A stretch of DNA of 64,000 bases from Pseudomonas denitrificans (nom. rej.) (GCF_008807415.1 NZ_CP043626.1:248001-312000); one strand, 5' to 3'; positions 27,351 to 40,852 are shown, numbered from the stretch's first letter. Notes: generated by a model not told the origin, from the sequence alone. Numbers and translations are program-made.

Positions 27351-27387
27351 AATCAAAGGCCCGTCCATTGGACGGGCCTTTGATTTT
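27351..27387. terminator. Bidirectional terminator
   Basis: Perfect 16-base stem (AATCAAAGGCCCGTCC and its complement) with a three-base loop and T/A-rich flanks on both sides, between the convergent cold-shock gene and the 27409-27780 gene. Confidence 0.9.
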
Positions 27388-27408
27388 CACACTCTGCCGG
27401 CGGCGGTT

Positions 27409-27780
27409 TCAGCCCGTGCGCCAGGTAATCTCTTCGACGCCCGCGGCGGTCACTTTCAGCCAGCGGTCGGCGTCTTCCTCGCCCTGATCCTCGCTCCAGC
27501 TACCCGGTGCGCAGCGCACCTCCACTTCCAGAGCGGCGCAGGCATCGCGGGCGCAGGCGACATCGTCGTCCCACGGGGTCTTGTCGCTGTCCAGGAACAG
27601 GCTGTTCCACTTGCCCACGGCCTTGGGCAGCCAGGTGGCGGGAATGCTGCCGGCGGTGCACTTGAAGGTCTCACCCTGGGCGCGCCATTCGGAGCAGGGG
27701 CCAAGAGCCTTCTCCAGCCAGGCGCCGACGGCGGCCTGGTCGGCATCCTTGATGTAGATCTCGATATCCGGTTGGCGCAT
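27409..27780 (-). CDS. Conserved hypothetical protein
   Basis: A 123-residue acidic, probably cytoplasmic protein with no signal peptide or membrane segment. Tryptophan-rich, with three cysteines near CSEW, FKC and ACARDACAA, and DQGEEDADRWLKV near the end. I do not recognise a family. It lies ten bases after rlmA and is likely the last gene of the dapE operon. Confidence 0.7.
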   Translation of the reverse strand: MRQPDIEIYIKDADQAAVGAWLEKALGPCSEWRAQGETFKCTAGSIPATWLPKAVGKWNSLFLDSDKTPWDDDVACARDACAALEVEVRCAPGSWSEDQGEEDADRWLKVTAAGVEEITWRTG

Positions 27781-27790
27781 GGCGTCCTCG

Positions 27791-28593
27791 TCAGGGTTCT
27801 TGGCGTTCCAGCCAATCGTAGCGTACCGCGACCGTCACCTCGAAGGGCTCGGCAAGGATGCGCTCGCGCCGCTCGGGGTTGACCCGCCAGCCGTGGGGCG
27901 TCATCGCCAGCAGGTGCTCGCGGGCTTCGCGGGTGTTCAGCGGCAGCTTGAAGCTCAGTTGTTCGCTGTGCGCCAGTTTCAGCTCTTCGGGCAGGTCGGC
28001 GAGGTGCTTGTCCTCGACGTACTCGCGAACTTCGTCGTACAGGCGCTGGCGCAGTTCCAGCAGGTGGTCGCGCGCCGGGCCCAGGCGCAGCACGCCGCCG
28101 CCGGGAGTGAGCAGGCGAGCCGCTTCCTTCCAGTCGATCGGGCTGAACACGCTGGCCAGCAGTTGGCAGGAAGCATCGGCCAGCGGCACGCGGGCCATGC
28201 TGGCGACCATCCAGGTCAGCTGCGGAGCGCGCTTGCAGGCGCGTTTGACAGCCTCGCGGGAGATATCCAGCGCATAGCCGTCGGCCTGCGGCAGGGCTTC
28301 ACCCAGTTGCGCGGTGTAGTAACCCTCGCCGCAACCGATATCCAACCAGCGCCCCGGAGCGCGCTCAGCGGCCAGCTCTGCCAGGCGTCTGGCGAGCGGA
28401 GCATAGTGGCCGGCACCGAGGAAGTGCCGGCGCGCCTCGACCATGGCGGCGTTGTCGCCCGGATCGAGGCTCTTTTTATGCTGCACCGGCAGCAGGTTCA
28501 GGTAACCCTGGCGGGCGCGGTCAAAGCGATGGCCAGCGGAGCAGGCGACACCGTTGTCGACCTCGGTCAGCGCCTCGCGGCACAGCGGGCAGA

Positions 28594-28600
<7 letters not shown>
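27791..28600 (-). CDS. rlmA: 23S rRNA (guanine-N1)-methyltransferase
   Basis: Methylates N1 of G745 (E. coli numbering) in 23S rRNA using S-adenosylmethionine. 269 residues. N-terminal zinc-binding pattern CPLC ... CSAGH (residues 4-22), then FDRARQGYLNLLPVQ, a family signature. The Rossmann-type SAM site is WLDIGCGEGYYT. The start overlaps a small upstream gene by seven bases. Confidence 0.93.
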
Positions 28601-32763
<4,163 letters not shown>

Positions 32764-33064
32764 GGTGCGATCGGGTTCCAAAGGGTGGAACGGGGAGGGG
32801 CCGGGACAATCTCTGTACGGGACAGCTCGGTCGGGGCGCATCCTACCCCGCACTCCGGGGGCTGTACAGGTTGCCGGCGCCGTCCGCCGCGTGGGCGTTC
32901 GTGGGCATTTTCCGACAGTTTAGAATGTGTGGCAGGCGCGTGACTGAGACTGCGGCAATCCGGCTTTGTTGCAGGACGGCCCAGGCCGATTGTTATAGGG
33001 GCGCGGTCGTTACAGGGGCCCGGTCGTTATAGAATGCCGGCCGTTTCGAGATGAGGTGTGGGCG
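32764..33064. other. Divergent ndvB-tcdA promoter region
   Basis: 301 bases without a supported gene; must hold promoters for both genes. The only marked structure is a 3 x 17-base tandem repeat at 32987-33037, listed separately. Confidence 0.6.
32987..33037 (+). repeat. Three tandem 17-base repeats before tcdA
   Basis: Units start at 32987, 33004 and 33021: CGATTGTTATAGGGGCG, CGGTCGTTACAGGGGCC and CGGTCGTTATAGAATGC. The last ends 27 bases before the tcdA start, and its TATAGAAT could serve as a -10 box. Confidence 0.75.
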
Positions 33065-33871
33065 ATGCAACTGGATGAACAGCGTTTCGGCGGAATCGCG
33101 CGGCTTTACGGCCGTGAGGGCCTGGAGCGACTGGCGGCCAGCCATGTGGCGGTGGTCGGGATCGGCGGCGTGGGCTCCTGGGCGGCTGAGGCCCTGGCGC
33201 GCAGCGGCGTGGGCGAGATTTCGCTGTTCGACCTGGACGACGTCTGCGTCACCAACACCAATCGCCAGGTGCATGCCATCCAGGGCGCCGTGGGCAAGCC
33301 CAAGGTCGAGGTCATGGCCGAGCGCCTGAAGGCGATCAACCCGGGCATCGTCGTACACGCTGTAGCCGATTTCGTCACCCGCGAGACCATGGCGGACTAC
33401 ATCACCCCCGAACTGGACTGCGTGATCGACTGCATCGACAGCGTCGCCGCCAAGGCCGCGCTGATTGCCTGGTGCAAGCGCCGCAAGCTGCAGATCATCA
33501 CCACCGGTGGCGCGGGCGGGCAGGTGGACCCGACGCAGATCCAGGTCGCCGACCTGAACAAGACCTTCAACGACCCGCTGGCCGCCAAGGTTCGCTCGAC
33601 ACTGCGTCGCGACTACAACTTCTCGCGCACGCCGGGCCGGCATTACAGCGTGCAATGCGTGTTTTCCACCGAACAGCTGCGCTATCCGAAGCCGGACGGC
33701 ACCGTGTGCCAGTCCAAGAGCTTTGTCGGCGAGGGCGTGAAACTGGACTGCGCCGGTGGTTTCGGCGCGGTGATGATGGTGACCGCGACCTTCGGCATGG
33801 TCGCGGCGGCGCGGGCCGTGGACAAGATCGTCGCTGGTGCGCGGCGGCCTTCGGAGCGCGTTGCGGGCTGA
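33065..33871 (+). CDS. tcdA: tRNA threonylcarbamoyladenosine dehydratase
   Basis: ATP-dependent ThiF/E1-like enzyme that converts t6A37 to cyclic t6A in ANN-decoding tRNAs. 268 residues. ATP site VVGIGGVGSWAAEAL with FDLDDV, then DCVIDCIDSVAAK and TGGAGGQVDPTQI. ATG 33065 follows GAGGTG. Convergent with csdE and csdA, the cysteine desulfurase pair known to work with this enzyme (also called CsdL). Confidence 0.94.
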   Translation: MQLDEQRFGGIARLYGREGLERLAASHVAVVGIGGVGSWAAEALARSGVGEISLFDLDDVCVTNTNRQVHAIQGAVGKPKVEVMAERLKAINPGIVVHAVADFVTRETMADYITPELDCVIDCIDSVAAKAALIAWCKRRKLQIITTGGAGGQVDPTQIQVADLNKTFNDPLAAKVRSTLRRDYNFSRTPGRHYSVQCVFSTEQLRYPKPDGTVCQSKSFVGEGVKLDCAGGFGAVMMVTATFGMVAAARAVDKIVAGARRPSERVAG

Positions 33872-33879
33872 CCGTTACC

Positions 33880-33927
33880 TCTAGGAGTTGGCCATCCCCA
33901 CGATCGCGCGCATGGCGCGCTCCTACA
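33880..33927. repeat. REP-type palindrome overlapping the csdE stop
   Basis: CTAGGAG ... CTCCTACAG with a CGCGCATGGCGCG centre. Fits between convergent tcdA and csdE; the TAG stop of csdE (33923-33925) lies inside its right arm. Confidence 0.8.
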
Positions 33928-34333
33928 GGTGGGCGATCAGTTCCTGCATCCGTTTCAGCACGGCATTCAGGCCGTTGCTGCGCGACGGCGACAGTTGCCG
34001 GCCCAGCCCCAATTGCTCGAACCAGCCCGGCAGATCGATGGCGGACAGCTCGTCCGCCGGCAGGCCGTCCACCCGCACCAGCAGCAACGCCAGCAGCCCG
34101 CGCAGCAGGCGCGCATCGCTGTAGGCGCGGAAGTGCCAGCGCTCATCACGCCGATCCGCCACCAGCCAGACGTTGCTCTCGCAGCCCTGCACGCGCTGCT
34201 CGTCACCCAGTTCGGCTTCGCTCAGCGGCTCCAGGCGCTCGCCCCACTGCATCAGCAGGCGGGCGCGTTGCTCCCAGCCCTGCAGGGCGGTAAAGGTCTC
34301 CAGTGCCTCGGCGGCAGCGACGGGGAGGCTCAT
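33923..34333 (-). CDS. csdE: SufE-family sulfur acceptor (CsdE)
   Basis: Accepts persulfide sulfur from the desulfurase CsdA. 136 residues. The acceptor cysteine is in VQGCESNVWLV (about residue 51); RNGLN/SNGLNAVL near the C-terminus is also family-like. The ATG overlaps the csdA stop by four bases, so the pair is translationally coupled. Confidence 0.93.
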   Translation of the reverse strand: MSLPVAAAEALETFTALQGWEQRARLLMQWGERLEPLSEAELGDEQRVQGCESNVWLVADRRDERWHFRAYSDARLLRGLLALLLVRVDGLPADELSAIDLPGWFEQLGLGRQLSPSRSNGLNAVLKRMQELIAHL

Positions 34334-35535
34334 CGCAGCAATTCCAGGGCGCTGTCCAGCGCGCCGAAGAAGCGCTCGATATCCGCACTGTCGTTGTACA
34401 GGCCGAGGGAGACGCGCAGGGCGCCGGCGACATCCAGGGTCTTCATCAGCGGCATGGCGCAGTGGTGCCCGGCGCGCACGGCGATGCCCTGCTCGGTGAG
34501 CAGGTGGCCGAGGTCGGAGACGTGCACGCCCTCGACCACGAAGCTGACCAGCGCCACTTCCGGCTCGCCGAGCACGCGCACGCCGTCACGGGCGCGCAGG
34601 CCGGCCAGCAGGCGGGCGTGGAGGAAGTCCTCGTGGGCGCTGACTTCGGCGCTGTCCAGGCTGGCCAGCCATTCCAGCGTGGCGCCCAGGGCGATCACCG
34701 GGCCGATAGGCGGGGTGCCGGCCTCGAAGCCCATGGGTGCGCTGTGGAACTGCGAGTCGAAGTAGTCCGCCACGCGAACCATCTCGCCGCCGAACTGCCA
34801 GTGCGCCAGGCGCTCCAGCGCTTCCTGGCGGCCCCAGAGCAGGCCGAGGCCTTCCGGGCCGTAGAGCTTGTGGCTGGAGCAGACGTAGAAGTCGCAGCCC
34901 AGCGCCGACAGGTTGTGCCGGCCGTGGACCACGCCCTGGGCGCCATCGACCACGCTTAATGCGCCGTACCGGCGGGCCATCTGCAGCAGTTCCGGCAGCG
35001 GCTGCCAGGTGCCGAGCACGTTGGACAGCTGGCTGACAGCGAGCAGGCGGGTGCGCGGGCCGATCAGGCCGGCGGCGCGGTTCAGGTCGATACGCCCGTC
35101 AGCGTCCAGCGACAGCACCACCAGCTTCAGGCCGCGGCGCTTGGCCAGTTGCTGCCAGGGCAACAGGTTGGCGTGGTGTTCCAGCGCACTGACGACGATC
35201 TCGTCGCCCGTCTGGAACTGGCCTTCCAGCCCGTAGGCCAGCAGGTTCAGCGCTTCGGTGGCGCCGCGGGTGAAGATGATCTGCGCCGGGCTGCCGCCAT
35301 TGAGCCAGTGGGCGGCCAGGCTGCGGGTCGACTCGAAGGCTCGGGTGGCGCGCTCGCCGGGCAGGTGCTGGGCGCGGTGCACGTTGGCGGCGCCGCTGGC
35401 GTAGTAGCCGGCGAGGGCGTCGATCATGGCGCGCGGTTTCTGCGCGGTGGCGGCGCTGTCGAGGTAGGTCTGGCCTTCGGCCTCGAAGGCGGCGAGGGCC
35501 GGGAAGTCGGTGCGCCAGGGCGAGGGAATGGACAT
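34330..35535 (-). CDS. csdA: Cysteine desulfurase (CsdA)
   Basis: PLP enzyme releasing sulfur from cysteine as a persulfide for CsdE. 401 residues. N-terminal YLDSAATAQKP, PLP lysine in CSSHKLYGPEGLG (near 221), catalytic cysteine in RAGHHCAMPLM (near 357). ATG 35535 gives the usual start; a longer start at 35592 runs into the dapD terminator. Confidence 0.95.
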   Translation of the reverse strand: MSIPSPWRTDFPALAAFEAEGQTYLDSAATAQKPRAMIDALAGYYASGAANVHRAQHLPGERATRAFESTRSLAAHWLNGGSPAQIIFTRGATEALNLLAYGLEGQFQTGDEIVVSALEHHANLLPWQQLAKRRGLKLVVLSLDADGRIDLNRAAGLIGPRTRLLAVSQLSNVLGTWQPLPELLQMARRYGALSVVDGAQGVVHGRHNLSALGCDFYVCSSHKLYGPEGLGLLWGRQEALERLAHWQFGGEMVRVADYFDSQFHSAPMGFEAGTPPIGPVIALGATLEWLASLDSAEVSAHEDFLHARLLAGLRARDGVRVLGEPEVALVSFVVEGVHVSDLGHLLTEQGIAVRAGHHCAMPLMKTLDVAGALRVSLGLYNDSADIERFFGALDSALELLR

Positions 35536-35566
35536 GGGCGTGCGGCCGGTTGTGGAGAATGGAAAA

Positions 35567-35584
35567 CGGGGGCCGCAGCCCCCG
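35567..35584 (-). terminator. Terminator of dapD
   Basis: Stem CGGGGGC / GCCCCCG with a CGCA loop, followed by TTTTCC on the minus strand, 46 bases after the dapD stop. Confidence 0.8.
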
Positions 35585-35629
35585 CTTCTCAAAGCTTAGT
35601 GCGTACCCCGCGCGAGCGGGGCGCCCAGC

Positions 35630-36664
35630 TTAGTTGTGCGCGTGCAGCGCCTCGTTCAGCTCGATGGCAGTCTTGTTGGTCTTGCACTCGACTGCGCCGG
35701 TCTGGGAGTTGCGGCGGAACAGCAGGTCAGCCTGACCGGCGAGGTCGCGGCCCTTGACCACTTTCACCAGGTTGTTCTGGTCGTCCAGCACTGCGATCTT
35801 GGTGCCGGCGGTGACGTACAGGCCCGCCTCGACGATGTTGCGGTCGCCCAGCGGAATGCCGATGCCGGCGTTGGCGCCGATCAGGCAGCCTTCGCCGACG
35901 CTGATGACGATGTTGCCGCCGCCGGACAGGGTGCCCATGGTGGAGCAGCCGCCGCCCAGGTCCGAACCCTTGCCGACGAACACGCCAGCGGAGACGCGGC
36001 CTTCGATCATGCCTGGGCCTTCGGTGCCGCCGTTGAAGTTGACGAAGCCTTCGTGCATCACGGTGGTGCCTTCACCGACGTAGGCGCCCAGGCGCACACG
36101 GGCGGTGTCGGCGATGCGCACGCCGGCCGGGACCACGTAGTCGGTCATCTTCGGGAATTTGTCGACGGAGAAGACTTCCAGCAGCTTGCCCTTCAGGCGC
36201 GCTTCCAGTTGCAGTTCGGCCAGTTCGGCCAGGTCGACGGCGCCCTGGTTGGTCCAGGCGACGTTGGGCAGCAGCGGGAAGATGCCGGTCAGGTTCAGGC
36301 CGTGGGGCTTGACCAGACGGTGCGACAGCAGGTGCAGCTTCAGGTACGCCTCCGGGGTGGAGCTGGGGGCGGCGTCTTCGGCCAGCAGGGTGGCGACCAG
36401 CGGCTTCTGGCTCTCGGCCAGGCGGTTGAGCAGGGCTGCCTGGGCGGCGTCGACGGTCTCGACGGCGTCGGCCAGCTGGTAGGCCTGGTGAGCGGTGAAG
36501 GCGATCGCCTGGTTGCCGCCTTCGTAGGCCAGCAGCGGGGCGATGGCAGCGACCAGTTCGGCGCTGGGGTTCAGCAGCGGCTGCGCGTAGAAGACTTCCA
36601 GCCAGTTGCCCTGGCGGTTCTGGGTGCCGACACCGAAAGCGATGCTGAACAGGGATTTCGACAT
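35630..36664 (-). CDS. dapD: Tetrahydrodipicolinate N-succinyltransferase
   Basis: Succinylates tetrahydrodipicolinate with succinyl-CoA in lysine/DAP synthesis. 344 residues, the length of the Pseudomonas enzyme. The C-terminal left-handed beta-helix shows hexapeptide repeats (VRIADTARVRLGAYVGEGT, GRVSAGVFVGKGSDLGGG, GANAGIGIPLGDRN). ATG 36664 gives MSKSLFSIAFGVGTQNRQG. Its neighbours dapC and dapE act later in the pathway. Confidence 0.96.
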   Translation of the reverse strand: MSKSLFSIAFGVGTQNRQGNWLEVFYAQPLLNPSAELVAAIAPLLAYEGGNQAIAFTAHQAYQLADAVETVDAAQAALLNRLAESQKPLVATLLAEDAAPSSTPEAYLKLHLLSHRLVKPHGLNLTGIFPLLPNVAWTNQGAVDLAELAELQLEARLKGKLLEVFSVDKFPKMTDYVVPAGVRIADTARVRLGAYVGEGTTVMHEGFVNFNGGTEGPGMIEGRVSAGVFVGKGSDLGGGCSTMGTLSGGGNIVISVGEGCLIGANAGIGIPLGDRNIVEAGLYVTAGTKIAVLDDQNNLVKVVKGRDLAGQADLLFRRNSQTGAVECKTNKTAIELNEALHAHN

Positions 36665-36707
36665 GTGGGTATTTCCTTGCAAAGAGGTTCTTGGCGAATG
36701 AAGTCGG

Positions 36708-37334
36708 TCAGGCCGGACGGCGGCTGAGCAGCAGGCCCAGCCCGGCGCTGCCCAGCAGCGCGGCACAACCACGGTTGAACAGGCGCCGGGCGCGTGCGCC
36801 GGCGAGCAGCTTGCCGAGGCGGACCCCGGCGAGCCCGTAAAGGGCGATGGCCAGCCATTCCAGAAGCAGGAAGGCTGCGCCGAGTTGGGCGAACTGGGCG
36901 CCCACGGCCTGACGCGGATCGACGAACTGCGGCAGGAAAGCGGTGAAGATGAGGATTGCCTTGGGATTGCCGGCGGCCACCCAGAACTCCTGGCGAGCCA
37001 GGCGCCACAGGCTGGTGGCGGGAGCCGGGGTGCCGTCCACCGACAGGTTCGCCGTCGGGGCACGCCACAGCTGTACGGCCAGCCACAACAGGTAACCTGC
37101 GCCCACCAGCTTGATCGCCAGGAACAGCCAGGCCGATGCCTGCAGCACCAGCGCCAGGCCGGAGGCGGCCAGGGCCAGCATGCCGGCGAAGGCGACCAGC
37201 CGGCCGCCGCCCGCGACGGTGGCGCGCAGCAGGCCGAAGCGTGCGGCGTTGTTCAGCGACAGCAGGTTGTTCGGTCCCGGCGCCAGGTTCAGGGCGAAGC
37301 AGGCGGGAAGGAACAGGGCCCAGGCGATGCTCAT
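36708..37334 (-). CDS. LysE/RhtB family amino-acid exporter
   Basis: Inner-membrane exporter of 208 residues with about six membrane segments. N-terminal LNLAPGPNNLLSLNNAARFG and mid-chain FWVAAGNPKAILIFTAFLPQF are family signatures. The substrate is not readable from sequence. Lies 43 bases before dapD and 11 after the ArsC-like gene, so probably one operon; a role in adjusting amino-acid levels is only a guess. Confidence 0.88.
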   Translation of the reverse strand: MSIAWALFLPACFALNLAPGPNNLLSLNNAARFGLLRATVAGGGRLVAFAGMLALAASGLALVLQASAWLFLAIKLVGAGYLLWLAVQLWRAPTANLSVDGTPAPATSLWRLARQEFWVAAGNPKAILIFTAFLPQFVDPRQAVGAQFAQLGAAFLLLEWLAIALYGLAGVRLGKLLAGARARRLFNRGCAALLGSAGLGLLLSRRPA

Positions 37335-37345
37335 CGTGGTGCTGC

Positions 37346-37696
37346 TCAGGCCAGCGCGGCGGCGTAGGCGTCGGGCTTGAAGCCGACCAGGGTGCGGTCA
37401 CCCAGGTCCAGCACCGGACGCTTGATCATCGACGGCTGGGCGACCATCAGTTCGATGGCCTTGTCCTGGTCGAGATCGGCCTTCTGCGCGTCGTCGAGCT
37501 TGCGGAAGGTGGTGCCGGCGCGGTTCAGGACGGTTTCCCAGCCATGCTCGGTGCACCACTGGCGCAGGTGTTCGCGGTCGATGCCGCTACTCTTGTAGTC
37601 GTGGAAGGCGTAGTCGACGCCATGCTCTTCCAGCCAAACGCGGGCTTTCTTCATGGTGTCGCAAGCTTTGATTCCATACAGCGTCCGCTCACTCAC
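37346..37696 (-). CDS. yffB: ArsC/Spx-family protein (YffB-like)
   Basis: 116-residue thioredoxin-fold protein. Starts TLYGIKACDTMKKAR with a single active-site-like Cys12 followed by D13, and ends with SMIKRPVLDLGDRTLVGF, the IKRPV signature of the ArsC/Spx group. The YffB branch may act on glutathione; arsenate reduction is unlikely. Head-to-head with the antiporter gene and first of the set leading to dapD. Confidence 0.88.
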   Translation of the reverse strand: MSERTLYGIKACDTMKKARVWLEEHGVDYAFHDYKSSGIDREHLRQWCTEHGWETVLNRAGTTFRKLDDAQKADLDQDKAIELMVAQPSMIKRPVLDLGDRTLVGFKPDAYAAALA

Positions 37697-37867
37697 GGGG
37701 CGCTACTCCTTTTCGATGCTTTTTTCAGGCGCGGGATTATGCCATTTCCGCAGCGCTTGCGGGACGCCGCCGGGAGGTCGGTCGTTTGCAACAGTTTTTT
37801 GCCCATTGCGGGGCTGATCCGCCGCGCTACGGGTGCTTCAATGGAGAGCTGTGCTGGGAGTTCGTCG

Positions 37868-39532
37868 ATGCAAACCGTTTACACCGTACTCATCCTGCTG
37901 CTGGTCGTGGGGGGAACGCGACTTGCGGCGCAGCTGATCCCGCTGCCGCTGCCGCTGATCCAGATCGCCGCCGGAGCGATGCTGGCCTGGCCGAGCCTGG
38001 GGCTGCATGTGGGGCTGGACCCGGAACTGTTCATGTTCCTTTTCATCCCGCCGCTGCTGTTCGCTGATGGTTGGCGCATGCCCAAGGGCGAGTTCTGGAA
38101 GATGCGCTGGCCGATCCTCACCCTGGCCTTCGCCCTGGTGCTGTTTACCGTGGTCGGCGGCGGCGTGTTCATCCACCTGCTGATCCCCGAGATTCCCTGG
38201 GCCGCGGCCTTCGCCCTCGCGGCGGTACTGTCACCGACCGATGCGCTGGCGGTCTCGGCGATCGCCCAGAACCGTCTGCCCAAGCGCCTGATGCACGTGC
38301 TGCAGGGCGAGGCGCTGATGAACGACGCTTCCGGCCTGGTGGCGTTCAAGTTCGCCATCGCCGCGGCCTTGACCGGCACCTTCTCGCTGGTGGACGCCAG
38401 CCTGAACTTCCTCCTGGTGGCAGTCGGCGGCCTTGCCAGCGGTGTGTTCCTCAGCTGGCTGCTGGGGCGCATCCGCGCCTGGATGATCCGCCGCGGCTGG
38501 GATGACCCGGCCACCCATGTGGTGCTGATGCTGCTGTTGCCCTTCGCCTGCTACATGATCGCCGAGGAGTTGGGCGTCTCCGGCATCCTCGCGGCGGTGG
38601 CGGCCGGCATGATGCAGAGCTGGGTCGACCTGCTGCCCCGGCAGACCAACACCCGCCTGCTCAACCGCAGCGTCTGGTCGATGCTGGAGTTCACCTTCAA
38701 CGGCGTGGTGTTCCTGCTGCTGGGGCTGCAACTGCCGGACATCCTCAAGTCCGTCGCGCATCACGCCGACGACGTGATGTGGCGCTCGTCGCTGCTGGCC
38801 TTCTACGTGTTCGCGGTATTCGCCGTGCTGCTCGCGCTGCGCTTTGGCTGGGTCTGGTGCTACTGGAAGATTTCCGTGCGCTTCGAGCAGTGGTGGGGCA
38901 TCGAGCTGGGCGGCAAGCCGGGCGAGCCAGTGCTGCGGCTGTCGGCGATCTCCGCGCTGAGCGGAGTGCGCGGGGCGGTGACCCTGGCCGGCGTGCTGTC
39001 GGTTCCTTTGCTGTTGCTGGACGGTTCGGCCTTCCCGCAGCGTGACCTGATCATCTTCATCGCTGCCGGGGTGATCCTGGTGTCGCTGATTGCGGCCACC
39101 ATTGGCCTGCCGATCCTGTTGCGTGGCTTGCCGGCGGCCAGCAACGACCAGCGCGAGCTGGAGGTGCAGGGGGTCTGGCGCAAGACCGCGGCAGCGGCCA
39201 TTCACATGCTGGAGAGCGAGGAGGTGCCTGCCAGCGAGGGTGGCGGCGATGCCGACGAGACGGCGCGGCTGGCGGAGATGAAGGCCAGGCTGATGGCCGA
39301 ATATCGCCACGAGCTGGACCCGGCGCCGGACAGCAAGGAGGCCCGCGAGCGCGCCCGCGCCCTGGAGCTGGCTGACCAGGCGCTGCGCATCAAGGCACTG
39401 CGCGCGCAGCGGCTGGAGCTTTACCGGATGCGCCGCGAGCACGAGATCGACGACGAGACCATGCGCGAGGTGCTGGGCGAGCTGGATAACCAGGAGGCCT
39501 GGGTGACCAGCAAGGCGGGGCGCTGGGTGTAG
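37868..39532 (+). CDS. CPA1-family Na+/H+ antiporter
   Basis: 554-residue cation/proton antiporter. About 12 membrane segments up to residue 420, with LSPTDALAVSAIAQ and EALMNDASGLVAFKFAIA carrying the conserved acidic transport residues, and SALSGVRGAVTLAG. A C-terminal cytoplasmic tail of about 130 charged residues with coiled-coil character (MKARLMAEYRHELD, ALRAQRLELYRMRREHE) may be regulatory. ATG 37868 follows GGGAG; longer in-frame starts overlap the divergent gene. Confidence 0.9.
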   Translation: MQTVYTVLILLLVVGGTRLAAQLIPLPLPLIQIAAGAMLAWPSLGLHVGLDPELFMFLFIPPLLFADGWRMPKGEFWKMRWPILTLAFALVLFTVVGGGVFIHLLIPEIPWAAAFALAAVLSPTDALAVSAIAQNRLPKRLMHVLQGEALMNDASGLVAFKFAIAAALTGTFSLVDASLNFLLVAVGGLASGVFLSWLLGRIRAWMIRRGWDDPATHVVLMLLLPFACYMIAEELGVSGILAAVAAGMMQSWVDLLPRQTNTRLLNRSVWSMLEFTFNGVVFLLLGLQLPDILKSVAHHADDVMWRSSLLAFYVFAVFAVLLALRFGWVWCYWKISVRFEQWWGIELGGKPGEPVLRLSAISALSGVRGAVTLAGVLSVPLLLLDGSAFPQRDLIIFIAAGVILVSLIAATIGLPILLRGLPAASNDQRELEVQGVWRKTAAAAIHMLESEEVPASEGGGDADETARLAEMKARLMAEYRHELDPAPDSKEARERARALELADQALRIKALRAQRLELYRMRREHEIDDETMREVLGELDNQEAWVTSKAGRWV

Positions 39533-39540
39533 CGGCTCCC

Positions 39541-39590
39541 CTGTAGGAGCGCCCCGTGGGCGCGATCGCGGGCATGGCCCGCTCCTACAA
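39541..39590. repeat. REP-type palindrome
   Basis: CTGTAGGAGC ... GCTCCTACAA with a GCGATCGCGGGCATGGC centre, between the convergent antiporter and dapC genes. Confidence 0.8.
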
Positions 39591-39604
39591 GGGGCGCTGC
39601 AGCG

Positions 39605-40801
39605 TCAGAGGCTTTTCACGTACTGCTTGATGCGCTCGGCCGCTTCCACGCATTCCGCCAGCGGAGCCACCAGCGCCATGCGCACGCGGTTGGCGCCGGG
39701 GTTCTCGCCGTTCACTTCGCGGGACAGGTAGGAGCCCGGCACCACGGTGACGTGCTGCTGGTCGAACAGGCCGCGGCAGAACTCGGTGTCGGCCACCGGA
39801 GTTTTCGCCCACAGGTAGAAACTGCCGTCCGGGCGCTGCACGTCGAGCACGCCGCCGAGGATGTCCAGCACGGCGTCGAACTTCTCGCGGTACAGGTCGC
39901 GGTTGGCGCGCACGTGGCCCTCGTCGTTCCAGGCCGCGACGCTGGCCAGCTGGGTCTGAACCGGCATGGCGCAGCCGTGGTAGGTGCGGTACAGGAGGAA
40001 TTTCTTCAGTACTTCGGCATCGCCGGCGACGAAGCCCGAGCGCAGGCCCGGCAGGTTGGAGCGCTTGGACAGGCTGTGGAACACCACGCAGCGCGCAAAA
40101 TCCGAGCGGCCCAGTTCGGCGCAGGCGGTCAGCAGGCCGGCCGGCGGGTTCTGTTCGTCGAAGTACAGCTCGCTGTAGCACTCGTCAGCGGCGATCACGA
40201 AATCGTGCTCGTCGGCCAGGGCGATCAGCTTCTTCAGGGTTTCCAGCGGAACCAGCGCGCCGGTGGGGTTGCCCGGCGAGCAGAGGAAGAGGATCTCGCA
40301 GCGCGCCCAGACGTCCGCCGGGACGGCGTCGAAGTCCGGGTTGAAGCCGTTGTCTTCCAGGCAGGGCAGGTAGTGCGGCTCGGCGCCGGCCAGCAGGGCT
40401 GCGCCTTCGTAGATCTGGTAGAACGGGTTCGGGCTGATCACCAGGCCCTTGGCGTTGCGGTCCACCACGGTCTGGGTGAAGGCGAACAGCGCTTCACGGG
40501 TGCCGTTCACCGGCAGCACGTGGCGCGCGGCGTCCAGCCAGCCGGCCGGCACCTTGAAGCGGCGCTCGCACCAGGCAGCGATGGCTTCGCGCAGGGCGGG
40601 GATGCCCAGGGTGGTCGGGTAGACGGCCAGCTGGTCGAGGCTGTCGGCCAGGGCCTTGGCGACGAAGTCCGGTGAGCGGTGCTTGGGTTCGCCGATGGAC
40701 AGCGCGATGGGCTTCAGCTCAGCCGGCGGCTGGGCGCCGGCCAGCAGGGCGCGGAGCTTCTCGAAGGGGTAGGGCTGGAGCGAGTCGAGGGCAGGGTTCA
40801 T
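39605..40801 (-). CDS. dapC: N-succinyldiaminopimelate aminotransferase
   Basis: PLP aminotransferase class I/II making N-succinyl-LL-DAP from its keto precursor. 398 residues. CSPGNPTGALVP, ADECYSELYFDE and the PLP lysine region HSLSKRSNLPGLRSGF (near 243). Located next to glnD as in other pseudomonads, 51 bases after it. Confidence 0.95.
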   Translation of the reverse strand: MNPALDSLQPYPFEKLRALLAGAQPPAELKPIALSIGEPKHRSPDFVAKALADSLDQLAVYPTTLGIPALREAIAAWCERRFKVPAGWLDAARHVLPVNGTREALFAFTQTVVDRNAKGLVISPNPFYQIYEGAALLAGAEPHYLPCLEDNGFNPDFDAVPADVWARCEILFLCSPGNPTGALVPLETLKKLIALADEHDFVIAADECYSELYFDEQNPPAGLLTACAELGRSDFARCVVFHSLSKRSNLPGLRSGFVAGDAEVLKKFLLYRTYHGCAMPVQTQLASVAAWNDEGHVRANRDLYREKFDAVLDILGGVLDVQRPDGSFYLWAKTPVADTEFCRGLFDQQHVTVVPGSYLSREVNGENPGANRVRMALVAPLAECVEAAERIKQYVKSL

Positions 40802-40852
40802 GGCAAGGCTCTTTCTTTCTGATTCTGACGACTGATTCTGACTGAATGGGGG

